From: Gemmataceae bacterium
GTDB lineage: Bacteria > Planctomycetota > Planctomycetia > Gemmatales > Gemmataceae
Length of the DNA: 64,000 nt
Reading direction: 5' to 3'
NCBI GenBank assembly: GCA_022842245.1
Contig: JALHPZ010000016.1
Coordinates: forward strand, 62,001 to 126,000
Position numbers and translations under genes: made by a program. Position 1 is the first letter of the stretch. Each line of letters opens with the position of its first letter. Shown here piece after piece: positions 25,380 through 34,412 of this stretch. The notes beneath the pieces were generated by a model that did not search any database, was not told the origin of the DNA, and saw nothing but the letters and a program-made list of their open reading frames with translations.

Positions 25380-26342
25380 GTGCCCGTCGATCAATCGGTC
25401 ATCGCCACCGATGGCCTCTGCAAGACGTACGGATCGGTCGAAGCGCTCAAGGGCGTGTCGCTGTCGGTGAACCGCGGGGAAATTTTCGGCCTGCTCGGCC
25501 AGAACGGCGCGGGCAAATCCACGCTCATCAAGATCCTGCTCGGAATCGTTCGCAAGTCCGATGGCGGCGCCATGCTGCTCGGCGAAACCGCCGGCCGTAG
25601 CGATATCCGCAAACGCGTCGGCTACCTGCCGGAAGACCACCAGTTCCCGCAGTACCACACCGGCGCGAGCCTGCTGCACTTTTACGGCCAGCTCTACGGC
25701 ATGAGCCGCGCCGAGCGCAACCGCAAGATCCCCGAAGTCCTCGAGACCGTCGGCATCCGCAAGCGTATGGACTACAAGCTGCGCACCTATTCGAAGGGGA
25801 TGAAGCAGCGTCTCGGCATCGCGCAGGCGATCTTCCACAATCCCGACGTCATCTTCCTCGACGAACCCACCGACGGCGTGGACCCGGTCGGCCGGAAGGA
25901 GCTGCGCGAACTCTTCGAGAAACTGCGGGACGAGGGGAAGACGGTCTTCGTGAACTCGCACCTGCTCGGCGAAGTCGAGCTGATGTGCGATCGCGTGGCC
26001 ATCCTGCAGCGCGGCGAACTGGCGCAGATCGGCACGGTCGCGGAATTGACGAAGCAGGAAGGTCGCTACGTCATCGGCCTGGCAGACGGCGAAGAGTTGC
26101 CACTGGACGAACTCGAACGGCGCGGCCTGAAGACGACTAAGGTCGGCGATCGCTGGGAGGTGCTTGTGCCCGGAGAAGCGGACATCGACACGATCGTGCG
26201 GTTGCTCGCCGAGCGAGGCCTCAAGCTCCGCCACCTCGTCGCTAAGAAACAATCGCTCGAAGACGTGTTCGTCGAGATGGTCGATCAGGCCGATCCCGGC
26301 GTCGATAACCGCAAGAAGAAGACGCGGGAGGTGGGGGCGTGA
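25380..26342 (+). CDS. ABC transporter ATP-binding protein
   Basis: 320 residues. Walker A GQNGAGKST, Q-loop YLPEDHQFP, signature YSKGMKQRLG, Walker B VIFLDEPTDGVD and a switch His (VNSHLLGE) are all intact. A C-terminal extension of about 90 residues carries the regulatory domain seen in CcmA/NatA-type exporters. The GTG start at 25380 has GGAGG 7 bases upstream. It energises the permease encoded next, whose start overlaps its stop by 4 bases. The substrate is unknown; this subfamily (ABC-2) includes drug, polysaccharide and gliding-type exporters. Confidence 0.93.
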   Translation: MPVDQSVIATDGLCKTYGSVEALKGVSLSVNRGEIFGLLGQNGAGKSTLIKILLGIVRKSDGGAMLLGETAGRSDIRKRVGYLPEDHQFPQYHTGASLLHFYGQLYGMSRAERNRKIPEVLETVGIRKRMDYKLRTYSKGMKQRLGIAQAIFHNPDVIFLDEPTDGVDPVGRKELRELFEKLRDEGKTVFVNSHLLGEVELMCDRVAILQRGELAQIGTVAELTKQEGRYVIGLADGEELPLDELERRGLKTTKVGDRWEVLVPGEADIDTIVRLLAERGLKLRHLVAKKQSLEDVFVEMVDQADPGVDNRKKKTREVGA

Positions 26343-27802
26343 ACAAGTTCCTCGCGATGCTGAAGGATTCCTACAAGGAAGCCGTGGACGGGTGGATCTT
26401 CACCGTCATGCTCGTCCTCTCGGGCGTCGTTTCGCTGTTCGTGCTGAGCATCTCGTACCGGCCGATTTCCGTGGAACAAGCGATTCCGAAGATGCTTCCG
26501 GAAATGCGGAATATCGGCAACCCGCAGCCGTTCCAAATGGTGTCGCCGGATCGGGGTGCCAGCCCGAAGCTGCTGGTCTACCAGTACAGCGCGAAGGTGG
26601 ACGAGGTTGCGGCCAAACCGCGTGGCGGCGACATCTGGAAGGATGAAGTGTCTTTCCGTTTGAAGATCGAATCATCGGGTGGCGGCGGCATCGAGGTCGG
26701 GGCGGACAAACAGCCGAAGAAGATCGACTTCAATGCATTCTTCCGGGACTCGTTCACGGAGGCGGTGCGTATTTGGGCGGTGCCGGCCGGAGCGGAGAAG
26801 CCGGCGTTCACGGACGAACTGGCCATCGAGTTCCTGAAACACCAGTTGGTCGGCGCGACACGACTTGATGTGACGGACGTGCGCAAGATCGGCGAGCGCG
26901 AATACCGGGTGACGGCGAACGGCGCGAGCAGTCCACTCGCCTGGCCGCACAAGCCAAGCCTCTTTTTCGGCACGGTGCCGCTATCGATCTTCGAGATGCC
27001 GCTCGGCGACCAGATCCACCTCGTCGAGAACACCTTCGTCAACGGCATCGGGGCCTGGTTCGTCCTCATGGCGGGCGTGATCGTCACGGCCGGTTTCGTG
27101 CCGAACATGCTCCGCAAGGGCGCGATCGATCTCCTGCTCACGAAGCCGCTGGCGCGATCCACGATCCTCCTCTACAAGTACATCGGTGGTCTCATCTTCG
27201 TCTTCGTGCTCGCCCTCGCCGCGTACGGCGGCATCTGGATCGCCATCGGGCTGCGCACCGGCGTCTGGGCACCGGGCCTGCTCTATTGCGTCCTCGGCGT
27301 CACGTTCTATTTCGCCATCCTCTACGCCTGCTCCACGCTCGTCGGCGTTCTCACGCGGAATGCACTCGTCGGCATCGTCGTCACGGTTCTCTTCTGGTTC
27401 GTCGTCTGGATCATCGGCACCGTGCACAACACGCTCACCGTGCTGGACAACTTGGAAGTGCAGGGCGCTCCGCCGCGCGCCGCCAAGAAGGCCGACGCCA
27501 AGAAGACCGAGAAGCCGAAGAACGAGGCCGATGAGGACGAGGTTCCGGATGGTCCGCCGAAACCGCCACGCACGCTCGTCAAGGTGTTCGAGGTTCTGAA
27601 TGCGGTCACGCCGCGCACCAAGGACCTCGACACGCTCACATCGAACCTCATCAGCCGCGAGTTGCTCTCCGAGGGCGAACAGCGCCGGGAAGGGTTGAAG
27701 CTGCGCAGCATCGATTGGGGCGAAGTGCTGGGCGTGGCCGGGGCCTACATCGCCGTGTTCCTCGGCCTCGCGCTACTGAGGTTCGTCACGCGCAGCTACT
27801 GA
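26339..27802 (+). CDS. ABC-2 type transporter permease
   Basis: 487 residues starting at a GTG overlapping the ATPase stop. The first membrane helix (about 18-36) is followed by an extracytoplasmic domain of about 190 residues and then a bundle of five helices. A Lys/Glu-rich loop (AKKADAKKTEKPKNEADEDE) lies before the last helix, probably cytoplasmic. This topology is typical of planctomycete ABC-2 permeases with a large periplasmic insertion. It acts with the preceding ATPase. The next gene starts 11 bases downstream. Confidence 0.88.
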   Translation: MNKFLAMLKDSYKEAVDGWIFTVMLVLSGVVSLFVLSISYRPISVEQAIPKMLPEMRNIGNPQPFQMVSPDRGASPKLLVYQYSAKVDEVAAKPRGGDIWKDEVSFRLKIESSGGGGIEVGADKQPKKIDFNAFFRDSFTEAVRIWAVPAGAEKPAFTDELAIEFLKHQLVGATRLDVTDVRKIGEREYRVTANGASSPLAWPHKPSLFFGTVPLSIFEMPLGDQIHLVENTFVNGIGAWFVLMAGVIVTAGFVPNMLRKGAIDLLLTKPLARSTILLYKYIGGLIFVFVLALAAYGGIWIAIGLRTGVWAPGLLYCVLGVTFYFAILYACSTLVGVLTRNALVGIVVTVLFWFVVWIIGTVHNTLTVLDNLEVQGAPPRAAKKADAKKTEKPKNEADEDEVPDGPPKPPRTLVKVFEVLNAVTPRTKDLDTLTSNLISRELLSEGEQRREGLKLRSIDWGEVLGVAGAYIAVFLGLALLRFVTRSY

Positions 27803-27813
27803 TTGGACCGCCC

Positions 27814-30261
27814 ATGCCCGACGTGCTGGCACTCGAAGCGATCGTCGAAGCCGACGCCGCGCGCGTCGGCGGGAAGGGGGCGAGCCTCGCCGTCACGCTC
27901 CGCGCCGGGCTGCCGGTGCCGCCGGGGTTCGTCGTAACGACGGACACGTTTCGGCGATCCCATTCCGCCGGCATCCGATCGGATGCCGCACTCTCGCAGT
28001 CCATCCGCGAAGCGTATCGTGCCCTCGGGGGAGCGGTCGCCGTGCGTTCCTCCGCGACGGGCGAGGACGGCGCGGACGCGAGCTTCGCCGGGCAACAGGA
28101 GACGATTCTCGGTGTCGTCGGCGAGGAGGCCGTGCTCGATGCCATCGAACGATGCTGGAAGTCGCTTCATACGGATCGTGCCATCGCGTATCGCCGCCAG
28201 AAGGGGATCGCCGACGGTGCCGTCGCGATGGCGGTCGTCGTCCAACGGCTCGTGCCGGCCGAGACGGCGGGCGTACTCTTCACGCGCGATCCACTGGACC
28301 TGGCCGCGGACCGCATGATCGTCGAGGCGAGCTATGGCCTCGGCGAAGCGGTTGTGTCGGGGAAGGTTACGCCGGACCGGTACACGCTCGAGTTCGTTTG
28401 CGGTCGCGTCGTGGAGAAATCGCGAGGACTGAAGACAGTGCGAATCGTCGACGGCCGGGAGGAGTCGGTGCCGGAGGGACTTCAAGATGCGTTCTGCCTG
28501 AAGGAAGACGAACTGGAACGGCTCGCGGAACTCGGCCGACGGGTGGAAGCGTTTTACGGTCAGCCGCGCGACATTGAGTGGGCCATCGCGGAAGGCCAGG
28601 TTTATCTCCTTCAAGCAAGGCCGATCACGAAGACGAGCGCCGACCGCGATGCGATTCGACGGGGAATCATCGACGAGTTGAATGCGAAGGTCGACCCGCG
28701 TGAGACGGTGTGGGTACGGTACAACCTGAGCGAGATCCTGCCGAGGCCGACGCCGATGACCTGGGCCGTCGTGCAGCGATTGCTCGCTGCCGACGGCGGC
28801 GTCGGCCTGATGAACCGCGATCTCGGCGGCGACCCCGATCCGATGCTCGGCTCGCTCACGGCGTTCGATCTCGTCGCCGGCCGGCCGATGGCGAATCTCG
28901 CGCGCATGCCGCGCTTGCAGTTCCGTCATCCTCCCTTCGAGTACCCCTTCGCAAAATACAAGCTCAACCCCGTGCTCGCGCTCGATCCGAAGCCGGTGGC
29001 GAACCCGCTGCGGGATGGGTGCATCGTCGGCCTGCTGCGGCTCCCCGGCACGATCTGGCGGCTGTGGCGCATCGGGTCGCGCGCCGCGAAGCGAGCCGAG
29101 TCTTTTGCGGAGGAGTATCGGTCGCGAATCGCACCGCCGTTTGTCGCGGCCGCGCGGGCCGAACTGGCCAGGGATTGTTCCGGCATCGATTCAAAAGAAC
29201 TATTGAGGTCGTTCACGACTTGGACGGAGCAGACTCTAGTCGAATTCGCCCGCGACAGCCTGAAACCGACTTTCTTCGCCGACGCGGCCTGGTCGGCACT
29301 CGTCGAACTGTTCACGCCGCGACTAGGCGAGGCCCGGGCGCGCGCTGCCGTGGCGGAACTCGCGCTCGGCGCGGAACCGGACACCGACGCGAATCTCGCC
29401 GGCTCGCTCCTGGACCTCGCGAACGGCCGCATCGATCGCGCCGCGTTCCTCGACCGATTCGGGCACCGCGCCGCCGGCGAAATGGAACTCGCCGAACCGC
29501 GCTGGAGCGAAGACGACGCGGCCCTGCGAGACCTCGCGCCCGGTTCGGCGAAACCGAAAGTCGACGACGGCGCGTTCGACCGGATCGCGGACGAGGCGAA
29601 ACTCGCGGCTCCGGCCCGAACGCAGGCGAAGCTGCGCCACGATCAACTCCGCACATACTTGGGTCTGCGCGAGACGGCCAAGCACCATCTCCTGCTCGGC
29701 TACGCGGTGCTCCGCAAACTCCTCCTCGAATTGGACCGTCGCCATCGAATGATCGGCGACATTTTTTATTTGGTGCCGTCGGAACTGGAACGCGTCGTCG
29801 CGGGGGAGGACCTTCGTCCAATCGCGGCTGCGCGCCGGGCACGGCGTCGATTGGATCTCGGCTTCGAAGTGCCGCCGGTCTTGTTCTCGGATGATCTGGA
29901 CGCGATCGGTCGGCCGATCCCGATTCCTGCCGGGGCGGTAGAATTCGCGGGGACTCCACTTTCGGCCGGTGTCGCGGAAGGGCCTGCGCTTGTGTTGAAC
30001 GATCCGAGCGACACGAAGGGCGTGCCCGACGGCTTCGTGCTCGTCTGCCCATCCACCGATCCGGCATGGGTGCCCCTGTTTGCGCGGGCATCGGCTCTGG
30101 TGATGGAGGCGGGCGGCGTGCTCTCGCACGGCGCGATCGTCGCACGCGAGTTCGGCCTGCCTGCCGTCGCCGGGTTGCCCGCGATCACGCGGCAAATCCG
30201 GTCGGGCCAACGGGTGCGCGTGGACGGTGGCACGGGGCGCGTCGCGATCGTCAGCGTTTGA
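27814..30261 (+). CDS. PEP/pyruvate-binding dikinase-type protein, rifampicin-phosphotransferase-like
   Basis: 815 residues in three parts: an N-terminal ATP-grasp domain (VGGKGASLAVTLRAGLPVPPGF, VRSSATGEDG, LLQARPITK), a middle helical region of about 400 residues, and a C-terminal swivelling phosphohistidine domain with GGVLSHGAIVARE (His772). The TIM barrel of PEP synthase is absent and the His domain is at the C-terminus. This is the order and length of rifampicin phosphotransferase (RPH), which transfers the beta-phosphate of ATP to the drug. Other unstudied relatives share it, so the acceptor is not certain. It follows an ABC exporter pair in one operon, and its 3' end overlaps the convergent GTPase gene by 11 bases. 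Confidence 0.85.
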   Translation: MPDVLALEAIVEADAARVGGKGASLAVTLRAGLPVPPGFVVTTDTFRRSHSAGIRSDAALSQSIREAYRALGGAVAVRSSATGEDGADASFAGQQETILGVVGEEAVLDAIERCWKSLHTDRAIAYRRQKGIADGAVAMAVVVQRLVPAETAGVLFTRDPLDLAADRMIVEASYGLGEAVVSGKVTPDRYTLEFVCGRVVEKSRGLKTVRIVDGREESVPEGLQDAFCLKEDELERLAELGRRVEAFYGQPRDIEWAIAEGQVYLLQARPITKTSADRDAIRRGIIDELNAKVDPRETVWVRYNLSEILPRPTPMTWAVVQRLLAADGGVGLMNRDLGGDPDPMLGSLTAFDLVAGRPMANLARMPRLQFRHPPFEYPFAKYKLNPVLALDPKPVANPLRDGCIVGLLRLPGTIWRLWRIGSRAAKRAESFAEEYRSRIAPPFVAAARAELARDCSGIDSKELLRSFTTWTEQTLVEFARDSLKPTFFADAAWSALVELFTPRLGEARARAAVAELALGAEPDTDANLAGSLLDLANGRIDRAAFLDRFGHRAAGEMELAEPRWSEDDAALRDLAPGSAKPKVDDGAFDRIADEAKLAAPARTQAKLRHDQLRTYLGLRETAKHHLLLGYAVLRKLLLELDRRHRMIGDIFYLVPSELERVVAGEDLRPIAAARRARRRLDLGFEVPPVLFSDDLDAIGRPIPIPAGAVEFAGTPLSAGVAEGPALVLNDPSDTKGVPDGFVLVCPSTDPAWVPLFARASALVMEAGGVLSHGAIVAREFGLPAVAGLPAITRQIRSGQRVRVDGGTGRVAIVSV

Positions 30262-31762
30262 CGCTCTGCCAGAGGATGCCGAGCGCTTCACGTCCGGCGT
30301 TCAACACCTGGTCGACGGTCTTGCGCGCGGCGCCGGCGCGGCCCTCGCGGTGGAACGCCTTCAGGAGCGCCGTGCCTCGCGTGTCGTCAAGTGCCGCGGC
30401 GAGCATCTCGATCAGTTCGCCCTGGACGTTCCACTCTTTGCCCGACTCGGCGCAGACCGGGACAATGACCGGGAAGCGCTCGCCGAGGTCGGCGCGGGCC
30501 GCGGCCAGGGCGTCCCGCATCTGCTCTTCCTTCTTGCGCGTGCCGGCCTTCCAGTCGTACGGCGGTGCCCACTCCATCGCGGGCGTGAGCAGGTCGACGT
30601 GCGTGAGCGCGACGATCGCGGGCGGGAAGCGGAGGTGCGGCTTGGCGGCGAATGCGTTCTCCAGTCGATTCAGCATGGCGACGTCGGCGGTGCGGGCCGC
30701 CGTCCGCGCATGGCCAACCACCAAAATCAGGTCGGCATTTTCCGCGGCGGACACGGCGTTCGCCACCTCCGATTCGGTCGGCCCCGCCGCGCCGTAGCCG
30801 GCGGTGTCCACGAGCGTCATCGGGGGCAAGTCCGGCAGATTGAGTGCGTATTTCGTCGCCCCCGCCGTGGCCGGCAGAGTGTCGGTTGCCGCACGATGCT
30901 CGCCGAGCAAGGCGTTCGCCACGCTCGATTTCCCGGCCTTCACCTGCCCGACGAGGGCGATCGTCAACGATGCGGGTGCGCCGCTCGGTCCGTTCTTATC
31001 GATCAGTTCCCGATATTTATCGGCGCCGACCTTGAGTCGGCCGCTGTTCAGCTCGATGAGATGCTTGCCCAGTTCGTGCACGAACGCCGTGTGAAACCAG
31101 AGCATCACGTTTTCCTGCACGCGATTCAGTATGGAACCGCTTGCCTTGGAGGCGACGTATTGAAGGCCGGTGTTGATGGGATTCACGACGGCGCGGGCGA
31201 ACCACGACAGGTCCAGCGCCGTCTTGCCCCAATCGACGGCGCGCTTGGCGGATTTCCAGTCGTCCACGCGGAAGAGGTGGCTGCCCGGCACGTACTTCGT
31301 AACTCGGTCGTTCAGGTCGCGGGCGACGAGTTCTGCGCAGGTGACGATCTCCGGAAGCGTGAGATGGCCGAAGGGGTCGGCGGCGTCGGGCCGGTAGACG
31401 CGGGCGACGTCGAGGGCGAGCGCGATGGCGGTATCAGCGTAGCGGTGCGCGTCCACCACCTCTTCGGTTGAGATGGTGGTAACGGCGGTGGCGCGGGCTT
31501 CGACCACGCGCCACGCTTGCCGGTCGCGATCGGTCCAGGTGGCGGGCGGTTCGCCAATGCCGGTGTCGGGCAGCAGCTTCGCGCGGGAGCGGCGCGTCCA
31601 GCGCCAGCCAAGGAAGTACGCGAGCGCGAAACAGCCCATCATGGGCCACCACGCGATGAAACCCCAACCGGTGGAATAAAGGTGGTACGACCCGACCGCC
31701 GTGAGGAACGCGAACGGCGCGAGCGCGAGGAGCGCGACGGCGATCAGGCGGCGGGTGCTCAT
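30251..31762 (-). CDS. Membrane-anchored dynamin/Era-like GTPase
   Basis: 503 residues. Two N-terminal transmembrane helices (about 6-27 and 33-53) anchor a helical domain and then a GTPase: G1 GQVKAGKSS (272-280), a Thr-containing switch I, G3 DTAGYG (319-324) and G4 THVD (387-390). The fold resembles bacterial YcjX/dynamin-like or 'GTPase domain-containing' proteins such as the YfjP group. It may act at the inner membrane; its effectors are unknown. It stands alone on its strand, ends in an 11-base overlap with the convergent phosphotransferase-like gene, and is intact. Confidence 0.85.
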   Translation of the reverse strand: MSTRRLIAVALLALAPFAFLTAVGSYHLYSTGWGFIAWWPMMGCFALAYFLGWRWTRRSRAKLLPDTGIGEPPATWTDRDRQAWRVVEARATAVTTISTEEVVDAHRYADTAIALALDVARVYRPDAADPFGHLTLPEIVTCAELVARDLNDRVTKYVPGSHLFRVDDWKSAKRAVDWGKTALDLSWFARAVVNPINTGLQYVASKASGSILNRVQENVMLWFHTAFVHELGKHLIELNSGRLKVGADKYRELIDKNGPSGAPASLTIALVGQVKAGKSSVANALLGEHRAATDTLPATAGATKYALNLPDLPPMTLVDTAGYGAAGPTESEVANAVSAAENADLILVVGHARTAARTADVAMLNRLENAFAAKPHLRFPPAIVALTHVDLLTPAMEWAPPYDWKAGTRKKEEQMRDALAAARADLGERFPVIVPVCAESGKEWNVQGELIEMLAAALDDTRGTALLKAFHREGRAGAARKTVDQVLNAGREALGILWQSVKR

Positions 31763-31887
31763 CGGGCGATGTCCGGTGGGGCGAACGGTGATTCGGGAAT
31801 TGTACCCGGTGATTTTTCCGATTCCCGTGATTCATAGAAAGCTCCCATGCCCGCGGGATTCCTCCGCGGGGCAACCCGGAGCCGATC

Positions 31888-32847
31888 ATGATCCGCTATT
31901 TCCTCTCCCTTGCGGTCGCGGCGCTCGCCGCGGGTCCGCTCCTCGCACAGGCGAAGGAGCCGAAGAAGGTTGAGCGTCCAACGCCGACGGCCGCCGACGT
32001 CGCCTACGGCGATCATGCCCGTCAGAAGTTCGATTTCTGGCAGGCGAAGTCCGATAAGCCGACGCCGCTCGTGCTGCTGATCCACGGCGGCGGCTGGGTG
32101 AACGGCGACAAATCCACCTATGGCACTGGCGCGATCAAGCCGTTCCTGGACGCTGGAATCTCCGTCGCCTCCGTGAACTATCGCTTCATCCAGCACGCCA
32201 TGGAGCAGAAGGTTTCCCCACCGGTGAAGGCGCCGCTGCACGACGCGGCCCGCGCGCTGCAGACGCTACGATCGAAGGCGAAGGAGTGGAACCTGGACAA
32301 GACTCGTGTTGGCGCGACCGGCGGCTCCGCCGGCGCGTGCACGTCGTTGTGGCTCGCGCTCCACGACGACCTCGCCGATCCGAAGAGCAACGATCCGATC
32401 GCCCGCGAATCGACGCGGCTGACGGCCGCCGCCGTGAACGGCGCGCAGACCTCGCTCGATCCCAAGCAGTTGAAGGAATGGATGCCCAACGCCGTGTATG
32501 GCGGGCACGCCTTCGGCTACCGGGGCGAGGGGCGGCAACGCGGCGACGAGTTCAAGCTCGCGCTGGAGAACCGCGAGAAGATCCTGCCGTGGATCAAGGA
32601 GTATTCGCCGATCGAACTGGTGACGAAGGATGATGCGCCGGTCTTCCTGCAATACGCGACGCAGGACAAGCCGGTGGAGCCGGGACAATCGCCGAAGGAC
32701 CCGACGCACGCGGCGATCTACGGCGTGATGCTGGTGGAGGCGATGGCGAAGGCTGGCGTCGAGGCGGAAGTCTCGTGGCCGGAAAAGCCTTCGAAGAAGT
32801 ACAAGAACGTGAACGAGTTCCTGATTAAGAAGCTGGCCGCGAAGTGA
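31888..32847 (+). CDS. Secreted alpha/beta hydrolase (carboxylesterase, BD-FAE-like)
   Basis: 319 residues with a cleavable signal peptide (MIRYFLSLAVAALAAGPLLAQA). The oxyanion motif HGGGW is at 66-70 and the nucleophile is in GGSAGA (Ser147), both characteristic of the hormone-sensitive-lipase/BD-FAE branch. A C-terminal Asp/His pair is expected around residues 250-290. It probably hydrolyses esters outside the inner membrane, perhaps on plant or algal polysaccharides. It is a single gene that ends 2 bases from the convergent crotonase-like gene, and the start is chosen by its signal peptide. Confidence 0.88.
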   Translation: MIRYFLSLAVAALAAGPLLAQAKEPKKVERPTPTAADVAYGDHARQKFDFWQAKSDKPTPLVLLIHGGGWVNGDKSTYGTGAIKPFLDAGISVASVNYRFIQHAMEQKVSPPVKAPLHDAARALQTLRSKAKEWNLDKTRVGATGGSAGACTSLWLALHDDLADPKSNDPIARESTRLTAAAVNGAQTSLDPKQLKEWMPNAVYGGHAFGYRGEGRQRGDEFKLALENREKILPWIKEYSPIELVTKDDAPVFLQYATQDKPVEPGQSPKDPTHAAIYGVMLVEAMAKAGVEAEVSWPEKPSKKYKNVNEFLIKKLAAK

Positions 32848-32849
32848 CC

Positions 32850-34361
32850 TCAGGCGGCCCTTCGCTCGACAGATGTCGATCGGGGGGCCTCCCGTTCGTT
32901 GTGGAACCCGGCCGCGGCCGCCAGCCCGGGATCCAGGTTCGCGATGCGAGCACGGAGACGCCGCACAATCGTGTCGCGGGCCGATTGGACTTCGATTTCC
33001 TCCATTTCATCCTCGTCGATCATTGCATGCGGTCCGGTGCCGAGCATGGCGGCGGCCAATGCATTCACTTCGTTCGGCCGGTCGGCGTGGTAGAACGTTT
33101 CCCGCAGGCCGGCGTCGGCGAACGGACGCAGACGGGGTGCCAGCGACACGGCGGCGGACGCGCCGATGGCGTCGAGGGTTTGGAACGGAGCATGGTTGGC
33201 CACGGCGGTACTGGCGTCGTCAATCCGGTCGAATGCATGGCCCTCGGCCGCCAGTCGCAAGGCTTCGTCCCAGTAGGCGGCGAGGGCCGGGCGGATCGCG
33301 AGTTGTGGCGAATCGGCTACTACGAGCGGTTCGCATCCCGCCGCGCGGAGCCAATCCGCGATCGTCGCTTGCGCCGATCCGGCAGTCATTTCGACGACGC
33401 GGTGATCGGGTATCACGGGGAATCCAAGACGGATCGGCCGGGCGTGCGGGGCGAGCACGGCGCGAACGATCGCGAACGGATCGCCGGATTCCGACTCCAA
33501 TACGAGCCGGGTGCGGCCGGTTCCTTGCACGCGTTTCCGCGCCCGGTCCCATTCCAGTGGCGTCACGCGACCACGGACCAGCGGCTCATGGAGGCGTTTG
33601 CCGAGCAGTTCCGGATCGTCCGTCACGACGGTACCGCCGCGGAGCAGGAATTCGATCGCCGCGGGGACCGCTTGCGGACATCGGCGCAGTTCGATCGAGT
33701 CGATAGGCCACCCGTGTCCGGGATGTTCGACAGGTCGATGCCATCGGGGAGCTGAAAGAAAAGCCTTCAGTTCCTGCTCGTCGGCGTCCGAGGCGCGTCG
33801 CTTCGCCCACCAACCAAACTGCCGCTTGCGGGGTCGATCTTCGAGACGGTCGATCCAAGAGTTCCATTCGATTCGTTCGCGCCGTTCGCAGAAGGCCGCA
33901 TCGACAAGACCGATCGCATGGGCTTCCCGCGGCGTCAACAGGCCAAATTCATAACGACCGGACAAACGGCGAACGCGTGCAGTCGATCCCCATCGCGGCC
34001 GATCCTGGAAACCGATCCAGCTATCGGGTGTCGCGGTGGCGAGCCGGTAGTCGCAAGCGAGTGCCAGTTCGAGCCAACGACCGGTGGTCAACCCGCTCAG
34101 ACACGCGATGGTGACAAGGGGCAGGTTTTCCCAATCGCGAAGCCGTCGCCGGCCTTCGATCGCAGCTTCGGTCGGATCGGCGAATCCCGGTTCAGTCAGC
34201 GAAGAGGCACAACCCTGAACCATGAGGATTTCGATGGCGGGTTGGGCACGGAGAACGGCCATTACCCGGTCGAGATCCGTGAATGCGGCACCGCGCAGTT
34301 CGAGGTGCGCGACGCGACCCGAGCAGACCAACCGGCAGTGCGGCGTTTCGAGGAGCATCAA
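32850..34361 (-). CDS. Crotonase-fold protein with degenerate 3-hydroxyacyl-CoA dehydrogenase-like tail
   Basis: 503 residues. Residues 10-190 resemble the enoyl-CoA hydratase fold, with ACLSGLTTGRWLELALACDYRLAT matching the oxyanion-hole/AhxGGG region. The usual catalytic acidic residues are not obvious. Residues 220-440 align by pattern with FadB-type dehydrogenase: GRVTPLEWDRARKRV, PLVVADSPQLAIRPALAAYWDEALRLAAEGHAFDRID. The GxGxxG NAD-binding loop is missing. The fusion therefore looks like a FadB/PaaH-type protein that lost cofactor binding. It might be a scaffold, or might keep only hydratase/isomerase activity. No other beta-oxidation genes are nearby. Confidence 0.7.
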   Translation of the reverse strand: MMLLETPHCRLVCSGRVAHLELRGAAFTDLDRVMAVLRAQPAIEILMVQGCASSLTEPGFADPTEAAIEGRRRLRDWENLPLVTIACLSGLTTGRWLELALACDYRLATATPDSWIGFQDRPRWGSTARVRRLSGRYEFGLLTPREAHAIGLVDAAFCERRERIEWNSWIDRLEDRPRKRQFGWWAKRRASDADEQELKAFLSAPRWHRPVEHPGHGWPIDSIELRRCPQAVPAAIEFLLRGGTVVTDDPELLGKRLHEPLVRGRVTPLEWDRARKRVQGTGRTRLVLESESGDPFAIVRAVLAPHARPIRLGFPVIPDHRVVEMTAGSAQATIADWLRAAGCEPLVVADSPQLAIRPALAAYWDEALRLAAEGHAFDRIDDASTAVANHAPFQTLDAIGASAAVSLAPRLRPFADAGLRETFYHADRPNEVNALAAAMLGTGPHAMIDEDEMEEIEVQSARDTIVRRLRARIANLDPGLAAAAGFHNEREAPRSTSVERRAA

Positions 34362-34412
34362 GGGCGATGTTCGCGAAATCGGGTTCGGATCGTCAAGGGG
34401 AACCGGCGGCGA

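Noticed and set aside
30251-30261. Frameshift between the phosphotransferase-like and GTPase genes
   Set aside because: They are on opposite strands and both end with normal stop codons; it is a simple convergent overlap.
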